64,000 nucleotides of DNA, from positions 186,001 through 250,000 of the forward strand of contig NZ_MSYM01000007.1 in assembly GCF_001938565.1 (NCBI RefSeq). The letters are read 5' to 3'. A model generated the notes under the pieces. That model worked only from the letters and a program-made list of their open reading frames with translations. It was not told where the DNA came from and did no database searches. Below are positions 29,108 to 38,294 of the stretch, piece by piece. The DNA is from Rhodoferax antarcticus ANT.BR (GTDB lineage: Bacteria; Pseudomonadota; Gammaproteobacteria; Burkholderiales; Burkholderiaceae_C). Positions within the stretch are counted from its first letter, which is position 1, and every line of letters starts with the position of its first letter. Both the position numbers and the translations under genes were made by a program.

Positions 29108-30373
29108 AAAAACCGTGAGCACACCGGTGTAGCCATACAGGTGGTTGCGAGCGATTTCACCACCGGCAAAAAAGCCCACCAGCGGCACATCGCCCAACGC
29201 GCGGCGGATGATCTGCATCTCGGCACTGGGGCCACCAAAATGCTCGCCACCGCGCCCGGCGCAGCTCACATAAATTGCCCCGGCAATGCCGCGTGCCGGG
29301 TGCGGCGCTGACTCGGCCTCGCTGGCGGCCAGCGCGGTAGCAAACTCCAGTGCCAGTTCTTGCGGCTCCAGTTCTTCACGGATTTCGGCGCAGATGCGCA
29401 TCAGGTCGGCGCGTGCCGCCTGCACATTGCGCTGGCAAAAAGCCAGCTCCATGCCCTCTTTCACCGGGGACGCCAGGGCAATGCCGTAGCGCGCCGGGTC
29501 CAGTCCGATGATGTGGCGCACCAACACGTCACTGCCAAAGTTACCGGTGCGGGTGATGGCAGGCAGGTCGCCCGTGGCACCTGAGAGGCCGCGGCGCTCG
29601 GTCAACCCCGCCAGCGTGGCGCGCACCGCTAGCAGCGCTTCACGCGGCTGCTCCAGGGTCACGTCAAGCTCGCGCAGCAACACATCCAGCGCGGGTTCGC
29701 CGTCCAGCGCCAGCACCACGTTGTGCTCAGCAGCGGTCACTTGGTGCGAGCGCGCCACCGGCAGGCAACCTTGCGTGACGCGTGACACCATGCGAATACC
29801 CGGACCAAAGGCCACACCACTCAAACCGCCGCTGAACACCCCGCTGGCAGCGCCCTGGCCTTTGACATTACCGTCGCCCGCCACCGCAAACTGCACCGAT
29901 TTGCCCCGGCTGGAAGAGAGCCCGCCAAACAGGTAACCCGAGTCGGTGCGCTCGGCCAGCTCGGCAATCAGCTCAGGCAGGTCTGGTGTCTGCGGATCCG
30001 CATGCACCAGCGCAGAGTGCGCCTCAAAGGCCAGCCCGAGCGGTGCCACGCCGGAGAACACGCGGTATTGGTTGGTGGGTAGCTCGCACAGCATGACGGC
30101 CAGCGCGGGTTCGTCGACATATTCCACATTGTTGGCGGCAATGCCCACGCCCACGGTGCCAGCCCAGTCGGTGATCTCGGGCAACTCGCCGCTGAGGTGC
30201 TCCAGAATCTCTTGCGCATGAGGCACGTAGCGGTCGGTGATGTAGAGCAGCGCCAGCGTGGGCGCACTGGCATAGCCAAGCAATGCCATCTGCGCACGCA
30301 ACTGCGCCAGCACCAGGCCAGCGGCCATGGGCCACTGCGGGTGGGTGGCGTGTGCGTAAGGAAACAGCTTCAT
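29102..30373 (-). CDS. FIST-domain sensor protein
   Basis: 423 residues. The FIST N-terminal domain (about 25-230: LALLYITDRYVPHAQEIL, WAGTVGVGIAANN, LFGGLSSSRGKS) is followed by FIST_C (about 240-400, ending GAIYVSCAGRGGEHFGG and VGFFAGGEIARNHLYGYTG). FIST domains are thought to bind small ligands such as amino acids. There is no attached kinase, cyclase or methyl-accepting domain, so the output is unknown. It follows phaM on the same strand by 35 bases. Confidence 0.9.
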   Translation of the reverse strand: MKLFPYAHATHPQWPMAAGLVLAQLRAQMALLGYASAPTLALLYITDRYVPHAQEILEHLSGELPEITDWAGTVGVGIAANNVEYVDEPALAVMLCELPTNQYRVFSGVAPLGLAFEAHSALVHADPQTPDLPELIAELAERTDSGYLFGGLSSSRGKSVQFAVAGDGNVKGQGAASGVFSGGLSGVAFGPGIRMVSRVTQGCLPVARSHQVTAAEHNVVLALDGEPALDVLLRELDVTLEQPREALLAVRATLAGLTERRGLSGATGDLPAITRTGNFGSDVLVRHIIGLDPARYGIALASPVKEGMELAFCQRNVQAARADLMRICAEIREELEPQELALEFATALAASEAESAPHPARGIAGAIYVSCAGRGGEHFGGPSAEMQIIRRALGDVPLVGFFAGGEIARNHLYGYTGVLTVFT

Positions 30374-30408
30374 GGCGGCACTGCGGCGGGGCTCGCGGGC
30401 GTGTGGTG

Positions 30409-31158
30409 TTAGCGGTTGCGGCGAATGGCTTTGGGTGCGTCTGCATCGCTTTTGGCAGCCGCTTTTTTACCCGGTGTTTTGGCCGCAACCGGTTTCGCAG
30501 CGGTTTTTTTGGCCACTGCGGTGTCTTTCTTGGCCGCTACTTTGGCCGCGCCTTGTGTGACGCTTTTGAGCATGTTCTCACCCATGTCCACGGCGCTGGC
30601 CTGGCTTGCTTCAGCCATGGCACCCACCTTGCCTGCCTCGGCCATGGCGCTGGCGGCAATCGACTGGAATTGCTGGGTGAGCGCACTCCACATATGCATC
30701 GGGTCTACCAAACCCGCCAGGGAAGCAGCAGGCGCGGCTGGCTTGGCGGTTTCGGGCGCTTGCTCAGCCGCCTCGGCCACCGGCTGTGCCGGGGTTGCTG
30801 CCTTTTCGGGCCACTGGTAGCCGGCAGACGTTGCGGCGGGTGTTGGGGCGGCTGCCTTGGGCATGAAATGGTTGGCCATCTCGGAGAGATTCAGGTTCAT
30901 GCCTTTGAGCGTGGCCAGAGTCATTTTTTGCACCTCGAGGGCCTGCACGGTGGCGGCTAGCGCCTTGGCGTTTTGGTCCAGCCAGAATTGCACGGTTTTC
31001 AGCTCGTTGATGCGTTTGTCAAGCTCCTCCACGCTCAGGGTGGGGGCGATCCAGCTAGGCATGTGCGGCACGGAACCCGCCGTACTTTTGGCCAGGTTTT
31101 GCAAAAAATCAAAGCCGGGGATGAAATTGGAAAACCCAGTGTTGTTTGAATCACTCAT
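30409..31158 (-). CDS. phaM: PhaM-type polyhydroxyalkanoate granule protein
   Basis: 249 residues from MSDSNNTGFSNFIPGF, with AAAGGAG upstream; a longer in-frame start is unlikely. The N-terminal PhaM region reads LQNLAKSTAGSVPHMPSW and VEELDKRINELKTVQFWLDQ. The C-terminus is lysine/alanine-rich (KKAAAKSDADAPKAIRRNR in part), like a histone-type DNA-binding tail. In Ralstonia PhaM activates PHB synthase and attaches granules to the nucleoid. The gene suggests the host makes PHB. Confidence 0.88.
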   Translation of the reverse strand: MSDSNNTGFSNFIPGFDFLQNLAKSTAGSVPHMPSWIAPTLSVEELDKRINELKTVQFWLDQNAKALAATVQALEVQKMTLATLKGMNLNLSEMANHFMPKAAAPTPAATSAGYQWPEKAATPAQPVAEAAEQAPETAKPAAPAASLAGLVDPMHMWSALTQQFQSIAASAMAEAGKVGAMAEASQASAVDMGENMLKSVTQGAAKVAAKKDTAVAKKTAAKPVAAKTPGKKAAAKSDADAPKAIRRNR

Positions 31159-31410
31159 GACGCGCTCCTTTGGTTGGCAAATGCTGTGCAAGTCGCAGCT
31201 TAACCCAATGCACCGGAAAAAAGTGCAGCCACAGCGGTCTGTTGACTGGGTGACGGGGCATTGCGCCAGCGGCTCAGACATAAAACCGATGCACACCAGC
31301 CAGAGCGTTTTGCAGGCCATGAACGAACGACCCCAGGCGTGATGTTTGCGGTGAGCCGTTTGCGTCGAGAATGGCGCGCTATTGACTTCCCGCCCAGACT
31401 GCGCCCACAG

Positions 31411-32688
31411 ATGACTTTTTTACCGGAATGGCCTCTCGCGTCCAACACGATCTTCTTTTTCGGCATCCTGCTGTTTTGCGGTGCCATCGGAGGTTTCGTC
31501 ACCCATCGCAGGCCCTGGCTGCCCAGCATCACCGGTTTCATGCTGGTGGGTTTGCTGGTGGGGCCCAATGTGCTCAATATCGTCAGCTACGAAGCGCTCG
31601 CCGAGTCCCGCATCATCATTGATGTGTCTCTGGCGCTGATTCTTTACCGGCTTGGCCTGTCGCTCGACGCCAAGTTGCTACTGCGCGACCGTCGGCTGGT
31701 GGTGGTCTCATTGGTGGAGAGCACGCTGACTTTTGTTACTGTCTGGTTTGCCATGCGCTTGTTCGGCCTGGACGATTTGCCGGCCGCAGTGATTGCTGCA
31801 TTGGCGGTGTCATCGTCGCCCGCGGTGCTGATCCACGTGACCAATGAGGTGGGCGCCAAGGGCCCGGTGTCTGACAGTGCAAAAACCTTGGTGGCGCTCA
31901 ACAACGTGCTGGCTTTCCTGATCTTTTCTGCAATTTTGCCGTTGCTGTACAACCGGGCGCAAGCTCCTCTAAGCACCATTTTGGGCGGGCCGCTTTACGT
32001 CGTTCTGGGTTCGGCCGTGCTCGGGATTGTTGCCGGCTACATCCTGCACCGTGCCACGCGCTTTGCCAAAGCGGCCCAACAATACCACCTGGCACTGGTT
32101 GTGGGTGCTGTGACACTGACACTGGGCGCGACCATCTCACTGAAGCTGTCACCGCTATTTGCCCTGTTGGTACTGGGTGTAGCAGTGCGCAGCTTTGAGC
32201 AAGAGGATCTGATTGCTGAACTGGAATTTGGCCCGGCATTTGAGCTGTTCTTCATCGCCCTGTTCGTTTATGCCGGTGCCAACCTGCATCTGGCCGAAAT
32301 GCTGGAGTACGCCCCGGCCGCCGCTGCGTTTGTGCTGGTGCGGGGCCTGGCGAAGTTGGCGGGTGTCGGGGTGACTTCCAGGCTACAGGGCTTGCCAATG
32401 CGGCAGTCGGCCACCACCGGCTTGCTGCTGCTCCCGATGGCTGGGCTGGCGATTGGGCTGGTCAACACCACGGTGCTCTTGTTCCCGGAACAAGGCGTTG
32501 TAGTGAGCTCTGTGGTATTGGCCGCTGTGGCCGTGTTGGAAACCATTGGGCCGCCGATTTCGGTCAAGGCGCTGCGCCTGTCTGGCGATACGCTCAAACC
32601 CAATGGCGCGCCTGACGAGGTGTCTGCCAACGCGCCCGTCGAGGCCTCTAAAGACGCCGCTGAAGAGCAGTCTGTGGCCAAAACCTGA
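31411..32688 (+). CDS. Monovalent cation:proton antiporter, CPA2/KefB type
   Basis: 425 residues from MTFLPEWPLASN; longer starts upstream look non-coding. About twelve membrane segments. The family core is visible: PWLPSITGFMLVGLLVGPN, LALILYRLGLSLDAKLL, ALAVSSSPAVLIHVTNE and EFGPAFELFFIALFVYAGAN. It lacks the C-terminal RCK/TrkA-N domain of KefB/KefC, so gating by NAD or glutathione is not expected. Cation specificity is unknown. Confidence 0.85.
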   Translation: MTFLPEWPLASNTIFFFGILLFCGAIGGFVTHRRPWLPSITGFMLVGLLVGPNVLNIVSYEALAESRIIIDVSLALILYRLGLSLDAKLLLRDRRLVVVSLVESTLTFVTVWFAMRLFGLDDLPAAVIAALAVSSSPAVLIHVTNEVGAKGPVSDSAKTLVALNNVLAFLIFSAILPLLYNRAQAPLSTILGGPLYVVLGSAVLGIVAGYILHRATRFAKAAQQYHLALVVGAVTLTLGATISLKLSPLFALLVLGVAVRSFEQEDLIAELEFGPAFELFFIALFVYAGANLHLAEMLEYAPAAAAFVLVRGLAKLAGVGVTSRLQGLPMRQSATTGLLLLPMAGLAIGLVNTTVLLFPEQGVVVSSVVLAAVAVLETIGPPISVKALRLSGDTLKPNGAPDEVSANAPVEASKDAAEEQSVAKT

Positions 32689-32707
32689 GCGGTAGCTGCC
32701 ACCGCTG

Positions 32708-33469
32708 TCAGCGCGTTGGCGCGGCGTGGTAACGGGCAAAAAACTGTTGCGTGGCGCTGTGTTGCGGGTTGTCAATGATGTCTTTGGCCGGACCGCTTTC
32801 CAGCACCATGCCTTCGCGCATGAACACCACCTGATCAGCGACCTCGCGCGCGAAGGCCATTTCGTGGGTGACCAGGATCATCGTCATGCCGTCTTTGGCC
32901 AGATCGCGGATGACCCCCAGCACCTCTCCCACCAGCTCGGGGTCCAGGGCAGAAGTAACCTCGTCAAACAGCATCACCTGCGGTTGCATGGCCAGCGCCC
33001 GGGCAATCGCCACGCGCTGTTTTTGCCCGCCCGAGAGTTGGCTGGGGTGCTGGTTGGCCTTGCCGCTCAGGCCCACTTTGGCCAGCAAGGCTTGCGCCTG
33101 CTCACGGGCCACTGCCTTGGACGTGCGCAGCACGGTGACCGGGCCTTCCATGACGTTTTGCAGCACCGTCATGTGCGCAAACAGGTTGAAATGCTGAAAC
33201 ACCATGCCGGTATTGGCCCGAAAACGCGCCAGCGCACGGTCACCGGGCAGGCGCGTCGCAGCACCCGAATAGGTCATCTGATGGGTACCGACCCGAACAG
33301 AACCCAGATCCGGAATGGTCAACAGGTTGACGCAGCGCAGCAGGGTGGATTTGCCGGACCCCGAGGGCCCAAGCAACGCCACCACCGAGCCTTTGCTGAT
33401 GCGCATGGAAATGTCTTTGAGGACGATGTTGTCGCCAAAACTTTTGCGCAATCCGGTGATTTCAATCAT
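32708..33469 (-). CDS. Polar amino acid ABC transporter ATPase (GlnQ type)
   Basis: 253 residues. Walker A LLGPSGSGKSTLLRC (about 33-47), signature LSGGQKQRVAIARAL, Walker B MLFDEVTSALDPE and switch His in ILVTHEMAFAREVAD are all present. This is the energy-coupling subunit of a polar-amino-acid importer. It is the last gene of a minus-strand set: oxidoreductase genes, binding protein, permease, ATPase. Confidence 0.95.
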   Translation of the reverse strand: MIEITGLRKSFGDNIVLKDISMRISKGSVVALLGPSGSGKSTLLRCVNLLTIPDLGSVRVGTHQMTYSGAATRLPGDRALARFRANTGMVFQHFNLFAHMTVLQNVMEGPVTVLRTSKAVAREQAQALLAKVGLSGKANQHPSQLSGGQKQRVAIARALAMQPQVMLFDEVTSALDPELVGEVLGVIRDLAKDGMTMILVTHEMAFAREVADQVVFMREGMVLESGPAKDIIDNPQHSATQQFFARYHAAPTR

Positions 33470-33507
33470 GGCAGTCCTTGCGGCGTGGAGCAGTGCGGTG
33501 ATAGCGC

Positions 33508-34164
33508 TTATTCAACACGCTTGGCCTCCAACCGGCGTACCAGCATGCTGGCGGGCAGCAAAATGGCGATGTACATCAACGCAATCAGCGTGTAGGCCTC
33601 CAGCGGGCGATAGGTTTCATGCGCCACCGCCTGACCCTGGTAGAGCAAATCGGGCAGCGCCAGCACCGACAGCAGCGAGGTATTTTTGAGCTGCATGATG
33701 GACTGGTTCATCAGCGGCGGTGTCATGCGGCGCAAGGCTTGCGGCATCACCACACGGCGCATCACCTGAAAGCGCGTCATGCCCAAGGCGCGCGCCGCAT
33801 CACTCTGGCCCCCATCAATCGAGATGATGCCCCCGCGAATGATCTCGGAATAAAACGCCCCGCCGTACAGCGACAGCGCCAGCACCGCGGCCACCTGCGC
33901 CGTCATGGCCACGCCAACGAGCACTGGCAACGCGTAGTAAAACCAGATGATCAGCACCAGCACCGGCGTCGCCCGAAACAACTCCACATACCATTTCAGT
34001 GGCAGGTAGACAAGCCGGTTTTTGGCCAGCCCGCCCATGCCGCAGACCAAGCCTACCGCCAGCCCGAACACGATACACAGCAGGCTGTAGCCCAGCGTGA
34101 CCATCAGGCCATTGACAAACAGTTGGCGGTATTGCCACAGGTAACCAAAGTTCCATTCGTACAC
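33508..34164 (-). CDS. Polar amino acid ABC transporter permease
   Basis: 218 residues, five membrane segments. HisMQ-type permease with the EAA loop GGQSDAARALGMTRFQVMR and PQALRRMTPPLMNQSI. N-terminal MYEWNFGYLWQYRQLFVNG is typical of GltJ/HisQ-like subunits. A single permease gene is present, so it probably forms a homodimer. It follows the binding-protein gene by 45 bases. Confidence 0.94.
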   Translation of the reverse strand: MYEWNFGYLWQYRQLFVNGLMVTLGYSLLCIVFGLAVGLVCGMGGLAKNRLVYLPLKWYVELFRATPVLVLIIWFYYALPVLVGVAMTAQVAAVLALSLYGGAFYSEIIRGGIISIDGGQSDAARALGMTRFQVMRRVVMPQALRRMTPPLMNQSIMQLKNTSLLSVLALPDLLYQGQAVAHETYRPLEAYTLIALMYIAILLPASMLVRRLEAKRVE

Positions 34165-34209
34165 GCGTGCTCCGAAAAACGGTGGTTGCTGCTACTGCAA
34201 TGTCTTGCC

Positions 34210-35055
34210 TTAGAAACTGACGATCGCCGGAATGTCGCTGCGCTTGATGTCCATGAGCTTGTCCAGATTGGACATAACGATGGTGTTCATGGCGTCGGTG
34301 CTGCGCAGCTCAGTAATCCAGGCATTCACGTAGTTTTGCCAGCGCGGGTCCGCTTCCTGGCGCATACCGGCGTTGGTTGATGTGGCCATGATCGGCTCTG
34401 GCACCACCATGTGGCCAATGCTCGGGTTCTTTTTAATAATGCCGGGCGCCAGCGTGACCACCAGTGGCTGCACATCGGCACGGCCGGTTTGCACCGCCAG
34501 TGTGGCATCGGCGGATTTCTCAAACCGCAAAATCTTCGCCTTGGTGTACATCGTCGTCACCAGGTTGTCATACGACGAGCCAACATCCACCGCAATGGTG
34601 ACTTCTGGCTTGTCGAGTTCGTCCCAGGTCGTCGGGTTGAAGTCTTTCTTGGCAATCAGACTGAAGGCGTTGTTGTACAGGGGTAGTGAGAAGGTGATGA
34701 CCTTCTGCCGCTGTGGGGTCGGGTTAAGGCCAAAAAAAATGTCGATCTTGTTGGTCTGCAGGTCCAAAACTGCGTTGCCCCAGGTGGTCTGTTTGATTTC
34801 CAGCTTGGCGCCGAGCTGGGTCGCAAGGTTGTTGGCCAGGTCAATCATGATGCCACTCCAGGCGCCGGTGGCCAGGTCTTTATGATAGTTTGGCGCACCA
34901 CCGGCTACAGCGGCTATGCGCAGAGTCTTGGTGCTGGCGATCCGGTCCCAGGTGGTCAGGGTGCTGTCCTGAGCCCAGCTTGGGGCGGAAAACAGTGCAG
35001 CGGTCAGAAGGGTGGCACTGCCCATCATTAAGGTACGGCGGTGGGTGGTTGTCAT
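34210..35055 (-). CDS. Periplasmic amino-acid-type binding protein
   Basis: 281 residues from MTTTHRRTLMMGSATLL; AAGGAG lies 7 bases upstream. The signal peptide ends near SAPSWAQD. The mature protein is a type-3 SBP: WDRIASTKTLRIAAVAGG, GIMIDLANNLATQLGAKLEI, LQTNKIDIFFGLNPTPQRQ. It should capture a polar amino acid or small opine-like amine for the adjacent permease. The linkage to an HcnABC-like dehydrogenase suggests that the imported compound is its substrate. Confidence 0.92.
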   Translation of the reverse strand: MTTTHRRTLMMGSATLLTAALFSAPSWAQDSTLTTWDRIASTKTLRIAAVAGGAPNYHKDLATGAWSGIMIDLANNLATQLGAKLEIKQTTWGNAVLDLQTNKIDIFFGLNPTPQRQKVITFSLPLYNNAFSLIAKKDFNPTTWDELDKPEVTIAVDVGSSYDNLVTTMYTKAKILRFEKSADATLAVQTGRADVQPLVVTLAPGIIKKNPSIGHMVVPEPIMATSTNAGMRQEADPRWQNYVNAWITELRSTDAMNTIVMSNLDKLMDIKRSDIPAIVSF

Positions 35056-35079
35056 GGCTTTTCTCCTTTTGGGTGGCAA

Positions 35080-36411
35080 TTAATTTGCCGTTGGTAAAAA
35101 TAGGGCATCCAAGTCGGTGTAATTGGCCAGTGCGGCCAGCGACACCGGGCGCATCGGCCAACGCAAGACGTCGCCGTTGAGCTCGGCGGCGTTAAATTCA
35201 AGGCCATTGGCGTGCGCCAGTTCACTGACGGCCTGGGCACAAAAACGGCCCTGACAAGCACCCATGCCAAAACGACCCACCAGACGCAGCTCATGTGCGG
35301 ACCCGGCCACCTGTAACTGCTCAAAATCAGCGCGACGCAGCCCCTCACAGCGGCAGATCACGGTATCGGGTGTGGGCACGATGGGTGGGGCCTCAAAGAG
35401 CTGGGCCACCGCCTGCTGGGTGCGCCGCAGCCTGGCGATAGCCAGGTCCAACTGCGTCTCTGGCTGCACTGACCGGCCCAAATGGCGTGCCAGCGCCTGC
35501 GCGCCGCGCCGCCCGTCCAGCACAGCGGCTTGTGCGCCCAGCACTTCACGACAATCGCCAATACGCACGATGCCAGGGCCATCCGCCGTCGGCAAGCCAG
35601 TGGTGTTGGGCTGCAGGCCATCGTGCAGCGCCACATGACGCACCAGGTATTCCCGGTACAAGCCGCCGACGTGGCGGCTGCTGACCACCAAGCCCTTGTC
35701 AACGGCGCGAATCGACTCCACAGCCCAGCCAGTGCGGTAGGGAATGCGCGCACGCAGCAAGCGATTGCCATAGCTCAGGGCTTCGGCAACATTGGGCCAG
35801 CTGCGCAGCGCGTTGGCGGCAACACCTGCATGGCGCAAGGCAGCCACCACTGGCTGCCCGCGTTCAAGCACGGCCACCGGTGGATTGCCGGCGCTGGCCA
35901 ACTGGGCCGCCAGTGCCATCAGCAAAGGCCCGTTGCCAGCCAGCAAAATCGGGCCTTGCGGTACCTCACCGGTTTCCTTGAGCTGCACCTGCATGCCGCC
36001 AACGGTGACCACACCCGGCAGTTCCCAGCCTTCGCGCGGCAATACCTGTTCGACCGTACCCAGGGCCAGCATCACCGCCTTGGGCCGCACCCCAACGACG
36101 CGGCCCAGCGGTCGGCTGTCAATCAAAAAACGCCCCTCGCCGTCAACACCAATCAGCACGGACTGCAGCATCGGCAACACCCGTGCAGCGGCTTGTGCAA
36201 TACCTTGCGCCAACGCGTCGCGGTGCTTGCGGTGATGACTTGGCAAATTCACCGGGGTGTCACCCGCACCGGCAAAGCGACGGTAAATGGCGCCCCCCAG
36301 TTGGTCGCGCTGCTCCACCAGCAACGCTGACAGGCCGAGTCGCGCCAGTTCAGCGGCAGCGGCCATGCCGGCCGGCCCACCACCCACGATCAGCACATCA
36401 GCGCTTTGCAT
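35080..36411 (-). CDS. FAD/NAD(P)-binding subunit of an HcnB / opine-oxidase-A type dehydrogenase
   Basis: 443 residues from MQSADVLIVGGG. The N-terminal FAD motif VLIVGGGPAGMAAAAEL is followed by a second dinucleotide fold (GPILLAGNGPLLMALAAQL). The C-terminal BFD-like [2Fe-2S] region has cysteines in TVICRCEGL and MGACQGRFC. HcnB, OoxA and the alpha subunit of D-hydroxyproline dehydrogenases share this build. The start overlaps the upstream 2Fe-2S gene stop (TGATG at 36409-36413). Confidence 0.88.
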   Translation of the reverse strand: MQSADVLIVGGGPAGMAAAAELARLGLSALLVEQRDQLGGAIYRRFAGAGDTPVNLPSHHRKHRDALAQGIAQAAARVLPMLQSVLIGVDGEGRFLIDSRPLGRVVGVRPKAVMLALGTVEQVLPREGWELPGVVTVGGMQVQLKETGEVPQGPILLAGNGPLLMALAAQLASAGNPPVAVLERGQPVVAALRHAGVAANALRSWPNVAEALSYGNRLLRARIPYRTGWAVESIRAVDKGLVVSSRHVGGLYREYLVRHVALHDGLQPNTTGLPTADGPGIVRIGDCREVLGAQAAVLDGRRGAQALARHLGRSVQPETQLDLAIARLRRTQQAVAQLFEAPPIVPTPDTVICRCEGLRRADFEQLQVAGSAHELRLVGRFGMGACQGRFCAQAVSELAHANGLEFNAAELNGDVLRWPMRPVSLAALANYTDLDALFLPTAN

Positions 36412-36683
36412 CAACCGTTTGCATCGGATAAATCGCTGGATGACAGCGCTGCACTTAAGTGCATGCCCTGGCTGGCCGGTGTCAGGCAGGATTCGACCGG
36501 GCAAGCACCATCCACCGACACCAGGCAAGACTGGCAGGTGCCAATGCCGCAAAAGTAACGCCCCTGTTGGCCACCAAACGCCGCGCCCAGATCGTTAACC
36601 CCACTGCGTCGCAATGCGGCGGCAAGGGTCTCACCGGGGCGAAACGCAACGGCGGTCTGATTCCAATACAGGATGTTGGGCAT
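36411..36683 (-). CDS. Small [2Fe-2S] subunit of the HcnA type
   Basis: 90 residues. It has the Fer2_4 pattern: FRPGETLAAALRRSG, then RYFCGIGTCQSCLVSVDG and CPVESCLTPA with the four cluster cysteines. Small proteins of this kind pass electrons in HcnABC cyanide synthase, opine oxidases and hydroxyproline dehydrogenases. It overlaps the next gene at the TGATG and follows a FAD amine dehydrogenase gene by 84 bases. Confidence 0.88.
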   Translation of the reverse strand: MPNILYWNQTAVAFRPGETLAAALRRSGVNDLGAAFGGQQGRYFCGIGTCQSCLVSVDGACPVESCLTPASQGMHLSAALSSSDLSDANG

Positions 36684-36767
36684 GGTGAGCAGATTTGAAT
36701 TTGTGCAAATTTAATTTAACCACAGCACGGAAGGTCTTCTGCGCCACCCGGCAATAACCTGGGCGGA

Positions 36768-38078
36768 TCAGCCCAATTGAAGGGGCAACGCACCCAGTCG
36801 CGCCGGGTTGAGCGCCGAAAGGTCAAATCGCGCCGGCGCATCCAGCACCATATCGGCCACTGCGCTGCCCAGCAACGGCGCCAGGCAAATGCCATCACCC
36901 TCCATGCCGGTCGCCATGTATAACCCCGACAAGGTGGGGTGTGGCCCGACGATGGGCAAGCCATCTTGGGATCCGATGCGGATGCCGGCAAACGTGCGAA
37001 TAACCCGCAGGCGCGCCAGCAACGGATACACCGCCAGCGCCTCGCGCAGCAGGGTGGAGACCGTTTGCACATCGGTTTGCCGGTCACTGAAGCCGGTTTC
37101 GCGGCTGCTGCCAATCAAAAATTGGCCTGTCGTCAACGGATCAATGACCAGGCTAACGCTGCTTTGCCCCAACACGATTCTGCGTTTGGCAGCCAGGTAA
37201 CCCGCTGACATCAGCGGCCCCGGCAGCGCGGCACCCGACTGGGAAGCGCGGTCGGTGACGATCAACTGGCCCTTGCGCGGAATCAGGAAATCCCGCAAAC
37301 CCACCAACGGTGCGGCACCCAGCCCGGCTGCCACCACCACGCAGTCGGCGGTGATCACCCCTTGATCGGTCAGCACTCCCACCACCCGATCGTTTGAGAG
37401 CACCAATTGGCGCACCGGCGTGTGCCGCTGTGGCACCACATTGGCGGCCTGCAGCAGTCGGTCTACCACCCGGTACCCCAGCGCGTGACCGTCGTCAGGT
37501 ACTTTGATACCGGCCAGCACATGGGTGCCCAGGCCTGGCACACGCTGCATCAGTTCGGCATGCGTCAGCGACAAAATGCGCTCCTGCTGATCCAGCATCT
37601 CAGCGCCTTGGCGAGCAATCAGCGCGACCTCTTCATCGGTGCGGGCAAATAGATAGGTTGGGCGCGGGTGGTAAATACCCTGCAGCAGGCCGTCTGCAGC
37701 CAACTGGCCATACATGGCGCGGGACTCACGTGCCAATCGCATCATCGGACCGGGTCGCTTGCTGGCCACCGACACCGCACCATCAGAGGCGCCGGAGGCG
37801 CCAGATGCCGGTGTTTTGGCTTCCAGTAGGGAAACTCTGGCACCTGCTTGCGTTAAAAAATAGGCAATGGCAGCACCAATAATGCCCGCCCCAACCACGA
37901 CAACGTGGCGCGCAGGGCGAAGTGGGTAGACCGATGAAGCAGGCAAAACGGGCGTGAAATGTTCTGAATCTGCAAGCTTAACTGCTTGCCGGTCAGGGCG
38001 CGCGCTTTTAGATACATTTGGACGCTCCGTTTGGCAGATATGCTTGATGCCGACTGATTCTGCCGACACTGCCCCCAT
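36768..38078 (-). CDS. FAD-dependent amine/D-amino-acid dehydrogenase (DAO family, HcnC-like)
   Basis: About 436 residues from an ATG at 38078; a much longer in-frame extension upstream seems non-coding. The FAD motif is VVVVGAGIIGAAIAYFL with acidic end LLEAKTP, and the C-terminal FAD contact is GLYMATGMEGDGICLAPLLG. The family covers glycine oxidase, D-amino acid dehydrogenase, HcnC and OoxB. It heads a likely operon with the 2Fe-2S and FAD/NAD subunits and an ABC importer. Confidence 0.88.
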   Translation of the reverse strand: MGAVSAESVGIKHICQTERPNVSKSARPDRQAVKLADSEHFTPVLPASSVYPLRPARHVVVVGAGIIGAAIAYFLTQAGARVSLLEAKTPASGASGASDGAVSVASKRPGPMMRLARESRAMYGQLAADGLLQGIYHPRPTYLFARTDEEVALIARQGAEMLDQQERILSLTHAELMQRVPGLGTHVLAGIKVPDDGHALGYRVVDRLLQAANVVPQRHTPVRQLVLSNDRVVGVLTDQGVITADCVVVAAGLGAAPLVGLRDFLIPRKGQLIVTDRASQSGAALPGPLMSAGYLAAKRRIVLGQSSVSLVIDPLTTGQFLIGSSRETGFSDRQTDVQTVSTLLREALAVYPLLARLRVIRTFAGIRIGSQDGLPIVGPHPTLSGLYMATGMEGDGICLAPLLGSAVADMVLDAPARFDLSALNPARLGALPLQLG

Positions 38079-38294
38079 GCAATACACCTTTGTCTCCGCC
38101 AGCTTTTTGCCGATCCTGATCAGCAAACCGATTCGCAACGCTCCAAATTTTGCCACCGCATTGCAGCCTGTTGCCACCGAACGGCGCGCAGGGGTGCTTC
38201 TACGCGAGGGGTTGATTGCCTTTGCGCTGTTACTGACCTTCAACGCCCAGGTGACCAGCGCTTGAGGCTGCTCACTCCCTGTGCATTGGCAACC

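Noticed and set aside
32708..38078. True hydrogen cyanide synthase operon hcnABC
   Set aside because: Gene order differs and an amino-acid importer is attached. The same three-subunit build is used by opine and hydroxyproline dehydrogenases, so the specific name is not supported.
37954..38265. Plus-strand 103-codon frame ending FALLLTFNAQVTSA upstream of the DUF3108 gene
   Set aside because: Mostly overlaps the DAO gene in antisense; the tail has no recognised domain and no clear start.
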